From NCBI GenBank assembly GCA_021785795.1, contig JAJYEK010000118.1, positions 1-10,606 on the forward strand: a stretch of 10,606 nucleotides of DNA. The letters are read 5' to 3'. Positions 6,875 to 10,606 of the stretch are shown piece by piece. Under the pieces are notes generated by a model, which searched no databases, was not told where the DNA came from, and saw only the letters and a list, made by a program, of their open reading frames with translations. The translations under genes were made by a program, and so were the position numbers. Each line of letters begins with the position of its first letter. Position 1 is the first letter of the stretch. The DNA is from Pseudomonadota bacterium (lineage in GTDB: Bacteria; Pseudomonadota; Gammaproteobacteria; Acidiferrobacterales; UBA6901).

Positions 6875-7209
6875 TAGTACAACCCCGCCACTGCCCGCCA
6901 GCCGAGCACGACCAGGAGCACGCCAATCCCTGCGGCAAACAGATCCACCGAACGTCCGCGCCACGGGGTCATTTCCCGGATCACGCTACGCAATCCGATG
7001 GGAGCGTGCACGGCGACAGCGGCCACGAACAGGCCGTAGACGAGCAGCCATGCGACGTTGCCGCGGGTGCGGCCGAGGATCGCCGCAGCGGACAGACCCT
7101 GGTGCACGGCATAGACAATGGTGGCCAGGTGCACCAGAACGAGCGGGGCAAGCACCATGGCGCTGGCGCGCTGCGCGAACCACAGCAGCGTTTCGATGCG
7201 CTGGCTCAT
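6874..7209 (-). CDS. SdhC/SdhD-like membrane anchor subunit (first anchor gene)
   Basis: Membrane subunit of 111 residues with three predicted helices at about 15-37, 51-72 and 88-108. It begins MSQRIETLLWFAQRASAM, where Arg14 and Ser16 occupy the place of the HRxSG motif of its neighbour. His27 (LVLVHLATI) in helix 1 and His68 (AVAVHAPIGLRSV) in helix 2 are potential haem ligands, and the H...GLR arrangement recalls the Sdh_cyt family. The ATG at 7209 overlaps the iron-sulfur protein's stop as ATGA; the frame remains open upstream to 7488 but only as a shadow of that gene. Its stop overlaps the next anchor's ATG by one base. The pair of three-helix subunits matches the two-subunit anchors (SdhC plus SdhD) of respiratory complex II, so the enzyme should be membrane-bound and quinone-linked. 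Confidence 0.78.
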   Translation of the reverse strand: MSQRIETLLWFAQRASAMVLAPLVLVHLATIVYAVHQGLSAAAILGRTRGNVAWLLVYGLFVAAVAVHAPIGLRSVIREMTPWRGRSVDLFAAGIGVLLVVLGWRAVAGLY

Positions 7210-7922
7210 AGCTCTCCTCTCAAAGCGGCCTGTAAGGTGGCGCGCTTCAGACCGGAGATCGCTTGCGTCGGCCGCAAGCGCTTGGGGCAGTATTCGATGC
7301 AGCTCTGGTGGCTGTGGCAGGCGTGACAGCCGGCATCGCCAGCGACCGCCCGCAGGCGCGCGTGCCTGCCCGCATCGCGCACGTCGTTGATCAGGGTCCA
7401 GGCGCGGTTCAGCGCCGCCGGGCCCAGGTAACCGGGGTTCCAGGCCACCACATCGCAGGCGGCATAGCACACGGCACAGCCGATACATTCGATCGCGCTA
7501 TCCGCCGCGCGCCGCTCGGAAGAGGACGGTTTAACCACGGCGAAACCGTCCGGCCTCGTCTCGGGCGGGATGAATGCGCCCTTGGCCCGTGCCCACTTGT
7601 CGAAGAACGGATCGTAATCGCAAGCCAGGTCCTTGATGACCTGCAGATTGCGCAGCGGCGCGATCTGCAAACGGTTGTCCCGCGCGATGCGCGCCACTTG
7701 GGTGCGGCAAGTCCAGCGCGGGACCCCATCGACGGTCATGGCGCAGGATCCGCACATGCCGACCCGACAGGCGTAGCGGTAGGAAAGCGTGGGGTCGATG
7801 CGGCGCTGGATGTAGGTGACCGCGTCGAGCACCGTCTGACTGGCGCGTAACGGCACCTGATAGGTGACAAAGCGGCCTCCCGCGGCGCCGCGCCAGACGG
7901 ATATTTCAAGCATGTCGCTCAT
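7206..7922 (-). CDS. SdhB/FrdB-like iron-sulfur subunit
   Basis: Electron-transfer subunit (238 residues, family length) linking the flavoprotein to the membrane anchors. The N-terminal ferredoxin domain has CRVGMCGSC with a fourth Cys: Cys52, 57, 60 and 72 bind the [2Fe-2S] cluster. The C-terminal domain has CIGCAVCYAAC (146, 149, 152, 156) and CHSHQSCIEYCPK (202, 208, 212), giving the full ligand sets for [4Fe-4S] (146, 149, 152, 212) and [3Fe-4S] (156, 202, 208). The usual glutamate/aspartate after the first cysteine of the [2Fe-2S] site is Val54 in CRVGMC. The start at 7922 has a GGAGGAG ribosome site at 7928-7934, spacing 5. An ATG at 7926 is out of frame and stops at once. It is followed by two anchors with overlapping junctions, but no flavoprotein; the only candidate partner in the window is the one at 269-2005. 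Confidence 0.9.
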   Translation of the reverse strand: MSDMLEISVWRGAAGGRFVTYQVPLRASQTVLDAVTYIQRRIDPTLSYRYACRVGMCGSCAMTVDGVPRWTCRTQVARIARDNRLQIAPLRNLQVIKDLACDYDPFFDKWARAKGAFIPPETRPDGFAVVKPSSSERRAADSAIECIGCAVCYAACDVVAWNPGYLGPAALNRAWTLINDVRDAGRHARLRAVAGDAGCHACHSHQSCIEYCPKRLRPTQAISGLKRATLQAALRGEL

Positions 7923-7943
7923 ACATGCTCCTCCACCCCGGTC

Positions 7944-7960
7944 TCAGCCGTCTCGGCTGA
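7944..7960. repeat. Perfect 7-bp hairpin in the suyB-sdhB-like spacer
   Basis: TCAGCCG and CGGCTGA pair perfectly around a 3-base loop in the 91-base spacer. No T-run follows on the minus-strand transcript, and a strong ribosome site lies about 10 bases downstream, so it is unlikely to be an intrinsic terminator. It could stabilise the suyAB end of a processed mRNA or simply be spacer structure. Confidence 0.55.
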
Positions 7961-7989
7961 ACGCCGCGGCTCCACCCGACCCCGGCGCC

Positions 7990-8023
7990 GCAGCCCTTAT
8001 GCGCTGGCAGCCCTTATGCGCTG
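7990..8023. repeat. 17-bp perfect tandem duplication over the 3' end of suyB
   Basis: The 17-base unit GCAGCCCTTATGCGCTG occurs twice in immediate succession, at 7990-8006 and 8007-8023. The second copy contains the suyB stop codon (8014-8016) and its last two codons; the first copy lies wholly in the spacer and repeats that stop. The reading frame of suyB ends at the first stop met, so the protein is unaffected. It looks like a recent slippage or unequal-recombination event. Confidence 0.9.
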
Positions 8024-9180
8024 CGATACAGCTTGGTCATGACATATTCTCTGTGCCCCAGCGCCTCTGCCGCCGTCAGTCGGCCGTTGCAGGTGCGCAG
8101 CATGATGTCGATCAGTCGATCGCCCGCCTGGTCGAGCGTCAATTCGCGCCGCAGGATGCCGGAAACGTCGAGATCAATGTGCTCGCTCATGGTCCGCGCC
8201 GTTCTGGGATTGCCGGTGAGCTTGATCACCGGTTCGATAGGATTGCCGATGATATTGCCCTGTCCGGTGGGGAACAGGTGCACCACGAAGCCTGCGCCCG
8301 CCTGAAGCGTGACGCACTCGGCGGCGGCCGAGGACGTATCCATAAAGTACAGCCCCGGTCCACGGCCCGGCGTCTCAGCAGGTTTGAGCACATCGACGAA
8401 CCGGGCCTTTTTGCCGATCTTCTGCAGATTGCCGAAGGCCTTTTCCTCGATGGTAGTGAGACCGCCGGCGATGTTGCCCTTGGTCGGTTGCGACTCCGAC
8501 AGGTCATTGGTCTTGTGCCGCAGGATGAAGTCGTTATAGTCGTTCCAGGTCTTGAGGAATTTCTCCGCTGCTTCAGGGGATGCGGCGCGAGCGGCACACA
8601 CTTGTTCGGCCCCGGTGATCTCGGAGGTCTCTCCGAAACAGGTGGTCGCTTTCAGGGCGTCCATTTTGTCGATCACGTTACCCACCGTCGGGTTCGAGGC
8701 CAGCCCGGAGGTAGTGTCGGACTCGCCACACTTGACCGATATCCACAGCTCGTTCAGATTGCATTCTTCGCGCTGTAGCTCGCTCGCCCGCTGCACGAAC
8801 TCCTTGGCCTTGCGCGAGGCGTCGGCGATGGTCTTAATGTCGCCGTTGCCTTCTATACTGAAACCTTCCACCGGCTTGCCGGTGCTGGCGATGCCCTCCA
8901 CGACGCGCTGGGTCCAGCCGGGCTCGATGCCGATCACCACCACGGCAGCGACGTTGGGGTTGCTGCCGGTACCGATCAGGGTCCGGAAATGCAATTCCAG
9001 GTCTTCGCCAAACTGCAGGCGGCCGTAGGGATGCGGCAGCGCCAACGTGCCTTTGATGTTGTTGGCGACGGCCTCGCAGGCGGCGTTCGACAGGTCGTCC
9101 AATGGCAGGATCACCACATGGTTACGGATGCCCACGCGTCCGTTTTCACGCCGGTACCCCATGAACGTAGATGTCGTCAT
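8014..9180 (-). CDS. suyB: (R)-sulfolactate sulfo-lyase, large (beta) subunit SuyB
   Basis: Large subunit (388 residues) of the lyase that splits (2R)-3-sulfolactate into pyruvate and sulfite. It belongs to the UxaA C-terminal (altronate/galactarate dehydratase) family. Residues 8-22 read [15 protein letters not shown], followed by [84 protein letters not shown] and the end [16 protein letters not shown]; these agree closely with SuyB as I remember it from Paracoccus and relatives, beyond generic UxaA similarity. Cys and Asp/Ser residues in KCGESD lie in the region expected to hold the metal or cluster in this family. The start at 9180 lies 6 bases after the suyA stop, with an AGGTGG ribosome site inside the suyA end. 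Split subunits (a 93-residue SAF protein plus this one) are the SuyA/SuyB arrangement. Alternative: another UxaA-family hydro-lyase, less likely. Confidence 0.9.
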   Translation of the reverse strand: MTTSTFMGYRRENGRVGIRNHVVILPLDDLSNAACEAVANNIKGTLALPHPYGRLQFGEDLELHFRTLIGTGSNPNVAAVVVIGIEPGWTQRVVEGIASTGKPVEGFSIEGNGDIKTIADASRKAKEFVQRASELQREECNLNELWISVKCGESDTTSGLASNPTVGNVIDKMDALKATTCFGETSEITGAEQVCAARAASPEAAEKFLKTWNDYNDFILRHKTNDLSESQPTKGNIAGGLTTIEEKAFGNLQKIGKKARFVDVLKPAETPGRGPGLYFMDTSSAAAECVTLQAGAGFVVHLFPTGQGNIIGNPIEPVIKLTGNPRTARTMSEHIDLDVSGILRRELTLDQAGDRLIDIMLRTCNGRLTAAEALGHREYVMTKLYRSA

Positions 9181-9186
9181 GATTTG

Positions 9187-9468
9187 TTACCACCTTTTGG
9201 TTTTGACATTGTGTACATGCGCGTGCCGACCCTTGCCGATGTCACTGACGGCCTTGCCGATGTCGTGACCATACTTGACGACAGTGTCACCCTTTTTGAT
9301 CCCGACCAGCGCGATTTTATGCCCCAAGGGGATAGGGTCCTCAGCCTTCAGGCGTATGGTCTTATCGCTATCCATGACCCATCCGGTGATCTCTTGACCG
9401 GCACGAACGTCTTCAACGACGACCACGCCTACCGTGTCGGACGAATCGTGGACCAAGAAGTGCGTCAT
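9187..9468 (-). CDS. suyA: (R)-sulfolactate sulfo-lyase, small (alpha) subunit SuyA
   Basis: Small subunit (93 residues) of sulfolactate sulfo-lyase, a single SAF domain (UxaA N-terminal family). It begins MTHFLVHDSSDTVGVVVVEDV, followed by AGQEITGWVMDSD, IPLGHKIAL, IKKGDTVVKYGHDIGKA and the end GRHAHVHNVKTKRW; His-rich segments at GHKIAL, GHDIGKA and HAHVHN are family-typical. SuyA and SuyB together catalyse loss of sulfite from (2R)-sulfolactate in the cytoplasm. The ATG at 9468 is preferred because a GAGGAGG ribosome site (9476-9482) sits 7 bases before it; an in-frame GTG immediately upstream at 9471 would add one residue, and an ATG at 9473 is out of frame and stops at once. It is the first gene of the minus-strand series and faces the GntR regulator, so it is the likely target of that regulator. 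Confidence 0.9.
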   Translation of the reverse strand: MTHFLVHDSSDTVGVVVVEDVRAGQEITGWVMDSDKTIRLKAEDPIPLGHKIALVGIKKGDTVVKYGHDIGKAVSDIGKGRHAHVHNVKTKRW

Positions 9469-9491
9469 CACATATCCTCCTCACACCAGTC

Positions 9492-9502
9492 ACAAGTCTT
9501 GT
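9492..9502. promoter_or_regulatory. Short palindrome ACAAG-T-CTTGT, candidate operator
   Basis: A perfect 5+5 palindrome with one central base lies in the expected suyA leader, just downstream of the candidate start of transcription. Its right arm, as AGTCTTGT, recurs at 9561-9568, and it overlaps a weaker dyad CTTGTATAAG (9498-9507). GntR/UTRA regulators usually bind short palindromes in divergent promoters; which of these elements is bound cannot be told from sequence. Confidence 0.35.
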
Positions 9503-9506
9503 ATAA

Positions 9507-9523
9507 GATATAAAACATATATC
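9507..9523. promoter_or_regulatory. Dyad GATATA-N5-TATATC, candidate regulator operator
   Basis: A perfect 6-bp inverted repeat with a 5-base spacer. It covers the candidate -10 element and the expected start of the suyA transcript, where a repressor would block initiation. The adjacent divergent GntR/UTRA protein is the obvious candidate to bind it, released by a pathway metabolite such as sulfolactate (inference). Confidence 0.45.
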
Positions 9524-9544
9524 ACTGTGGCGCCGGGTTTACAA
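9516..9544 (-). promoter_or_regulatory. Candidate sigma70-type promoter for suyA and downstream genes
   Basis: On the minus strand TTGTAA (9544-9539) and TATATG (9521-9516) are separated by 17 bases; each matches the consensus at 4 of 6 positions. Transcription would begin near 9508, leaving about 40 bases before the suyA ATG. Other AT-rich hexamers nearby could serve, so the exact boxes are uncertain. Confidence 0.38.
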
Positions 9545-9662
9545 CCCCTCGAAGGCCACGAGTCTTGTGAAGGACTACAGCTATGCCGGTACCGCTCGAT
9601 GATGAGGCGGGGGCAATTGATTCATCAAAATTTTTTGGGGAGAAGTCAATTGAGGATAAGAT

Positions 9663-9716
9663 ATGCCGCCATGCGCACGACCCGAAATACAACCAAAAGA
9701 TCCGATCACACAGTGA
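9663..9716 (+). CDS. Possible 17-residue leader peptide overlapping the regulator start
   Basis: An ATG at 9663 lies 7 bases after GAGG (9652-9655), a better spacing than for the regulator's own ATG at 9671. It reads MPPCARPEIQPKDPITQ and stops with TGA at 9714-9716. That stop overlaps an in-frame GTG of the regulator at 9713 (GTGA). It could be a translated leader that couples to the regulator, or chance. No homology is recognised. Confidence 0.22.
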   Translation: MPPCARPEIQPKDPITQ

Positions 9717-10447
9717 CGCAGACAAGAAAAGTCCCAGGCTTCCACCCGCTCTGCGCCCAGATCAAGGAGCTCTTCGTGCAGCGCCTGGCCAGCGGCCTCT
9801 GGCGGCCAGGCGAGCTTCTGCCCAGCGAGTTCAAGCTTGCCCGCGAATACCAAGTCAGCCAGGGCACCGTGCGCAAGGCCCTGAACGAGATGGCGGCGCA
9901 GCACTTGCTGGTGCGCAAGCAGGGCAAGGGCACGTTCGTCGCGACCCACAATGTGGAACGCGCGCTGTTCCATTTTTTCCTTCTCGTGGGAGACAACGGG
10001 GCCAAGGAATACCCGGACAGTACGCTGCTATCCTGCCGCGAGGCACCCGCCAGCGGCAGGGAGCGCGACCGTCTGGATCTTCCGCCTCGCGCCTCAGTGG
10101 TCAGGATCGCACGCGTGCGCAGCCTCGGCGGCCGGCCCTGTATCGTGGAGCGCATTGCCGTTCCGGCCACTTTGTTTCCCGGGTTGGCGCAACGCGGTCA
10201 GAACGAACTGCCCAATACGCTGTATCAGTACTACGAGCAGAACTACGGCATCACCATCACCCAGGCGGTGGAGCGCGTACGCGCGGTGGCGGCCAGCGCC
10301 GGCGAGGCCAGGCATCTGGGGCTCAAGCCGGGGGCACCGCTGCTGGAGATCGATCGCGTCGTCACGAATCTGAACAAACGACCGATCGAATGGCGGCTGA
10401 GCCGCTGCGACACCCGCCGCCACCATTATCTCGTCACGCTGAAGTGA
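9671..10447 (+). CDS. GntR-family transcriptional regulator with UTRA ligand domain (HutC subfamily)
   Basis: Predicted DNA-binding regulator, 258 residues from the ATG at 9671. A basic, Thr/Arg-rich tail (1-20) precedes a winged helix-turn-helix at about 24-91: LCAQIKELFVQRLASG, PGELLPSEFKLAREYQVS, QGTVRKALNEMAAQHLL and the wing RKQGKGTFVATH. The C-terminal UTRA domain follows (about 100-255), with VVRIARVRSLGGRPCIVERI, LYQYYEQNYGITI and a final HHYLVTL strand typical of the family's effector-binding fold. The start is uncertain: TTG at 9650 has GGGGAG 7 bases before it, and GTG at 9713 would still leave the whole wHTH intact. It is the only plus-strand gene and diverges from suyA, so it probably represses the sulfonate genes and itself, responding to a pathway intermediate. 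The effector is not known. Confidence 0.88.
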   Translation: MRTTRNTTKRSDHTVTQTRKVPGFHPLCAQIKELFVQRLASGLWRPGELLPSEFKLAREYQVSQGTVRKALNEMAAQHLLVRKQGKGTFVATHNVERALFHFFLLVGDNGAKEYPDSTLLSCREAPASGRERDRLDLPPRASVVRIARVRSLGGRPCIVERIAVPATLFPGLAQRGQNELPNTLYQYYEQNYGITITQAVERVRAVAASAGEARHLGLKPGAPLLEIDRVVTNLNKRPIEWRLSRCDTRRHHYLVTLK

Positions 10448-10606
10448 TTTCCCTTTCCCCATGCCAGCAGCGGGCCCGCGCCCTAGTGTTCCTGCTGTCG
10501 GCCGCGCCGGTACGAGCCGGCGCTCGGCAACCGGCTGGAGCTACGCGCGGTCCAGCCGATCGTAATGCCCGCCGCCAAAGCACCTGTGACATTCTTTTAC
10601 AAAGTT
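10448..10606. other. Tail after the regulator; no confident gene
   Basis: This 159-base end holds a hairpin-like AGCCGG / CCGGCT pair (10515-10520 and 10531-10536, 10-base loop) without a T-run. One plus-strand frame is open from 10487 to the edge and its last part, starting LGNRLELRAVQP, looks protein-like and has mostly G/C third positions, but no start codon with a ribosome site is visible before an internal ATG. It may be the start or a remnant of a gene beyond the window. Confidence 0.3.

Larger units (their letters stand above)
9469..9670. promoter_or_regulatory. Divergent intergenic control region, suyA / GntR regulator
   Basis: This 202-base region separates the divergent suyA and regulator genes and has a markedly AT-rich core (about 9498-9525) in an otherwise GC-rich window. 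It carries the suyA ribosome site, a candidate promoter, two palindromes and an eight-base repeat, AGTCTTGT, at 9495-9502 and 9561-9568. I found no convincing -35/-10 pair for the regulator itself. Confidence 0.7.

Noticed and set aside
269..7922. Plain housekeeping TCA succinate dehydrogenase and fumarase
   Set aside because: Not excluded, but the split gene order, the company of suyAB, slcC and a TauABC-like importer, and the changed active-site residues make a dedicated pathway more likely.
7944..7960. Intrinsic terminator after suyB
   Set aside because: The hairpin lacks a T-run on the transcript strand and the next gene follows with a strong ribosome site.
8014..9468. Altronate or galactarate dehydratase (UxaA/GarD)
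   Set aside because: The protein is split into a 93-residue SAF subunit and a 388-residue subunit, and the sequence agrees with SuyA/SuyB in detail; no uronate genes are nearby.
9434..9670. N-terminal extension of the regulator to 9434 or to the ATG pair at 9599/9602
   Set aside because: The extension would run through the suyA start and the promoter region, has no ribosome site, and precedes an already complete DNA-binding domain.
1..10606. Mobile elements, CRISPR, tRNA or rRNA genes
   Set aside because: No spaced direct repeats, transposase motifs, terminal inverted repeats or tRNA-like folds were seen on either strand.

Overview
The window is GC-rich, densely packed and bacterial. The gene families (SuyAB-type sulfolactate lyase, an SdhABCD-like membrane complex, a TauABC/SsuABC-like importer, a GntR/UTRA regulator) and the AGGAGG-type ribosome sites suggest a Gram-negative proteobacterium; I cannot place it to class. 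I see no RNA genes, insertion sequences or CRISPR.

Layout, read along the minus strand from the regulator. A GntR/UTRA regulator (about 9671-10447, plus strand) faces ten minus-strand genes. In order these are: suyA (9468-9187) and suyB (9180-8014), the two subunits of (R)-sulfolactate sulfo-lyase; an SdhB-like iron-sulfur protein (7922-7206) and two small SdhC/SdhD-like membrane subunits (7209-6874 and 6874-6533); a 250-base gap; a periplasmic binding protein, an ATPase and a permease of a NitT/TauT-type ABC importer (6282-3488); the alpha and beta subunits of a class I (iron-sulfur) fumarase-type hydratase (3491-2002); an SdhA/FrdA-like flavoprotein (2005-269); and the first 85 codons of a D-2-hydroxyacid dehydrogenase that resembles SlcC, (S)-sulfolactate dehydrogenase (255-1 and beyond the edge). 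Most junctions overlap or nearly touch, so this looks like one operon or two tandem ones.

How they may work together (inference). The set is a sulfonate copy of succinate -> fumarate -> malate. I propose that the importer brings in a C3 sulfonate, most simply 3-sulfopropionate (succinate with one carboxylate replaced by sulfonate). The SDH-like complex would oxidise it to 3-sulfoacrylate and pass electrons to quinone. The fumarase-like enzyme would hydrate that to 3-sulfolactate, and SuyAB would split sulfolactate into pyruvate and sulfite. SlcC would handle the other sulfolactate enantiomer. The SDH-like flavoprotein departs from canonical SDH at the covalent-FAD histidine (Cys here) and at a substrate-binding threonine (Glu here). 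The hydratase beta subunit departs from a conserved family motif. All three fit enzymes retuned for a non-TCA substrate. The missing covalent histidine also leaves open that the complex works in the reductive direction.

The 202-base divergent region (9469-9670) carries a plausible sigma70-type promoter for suyA, overlapped by a perfect 6+6 dyad, with a second short palindrome beside it. These are candidate operators for the divergent regulator.
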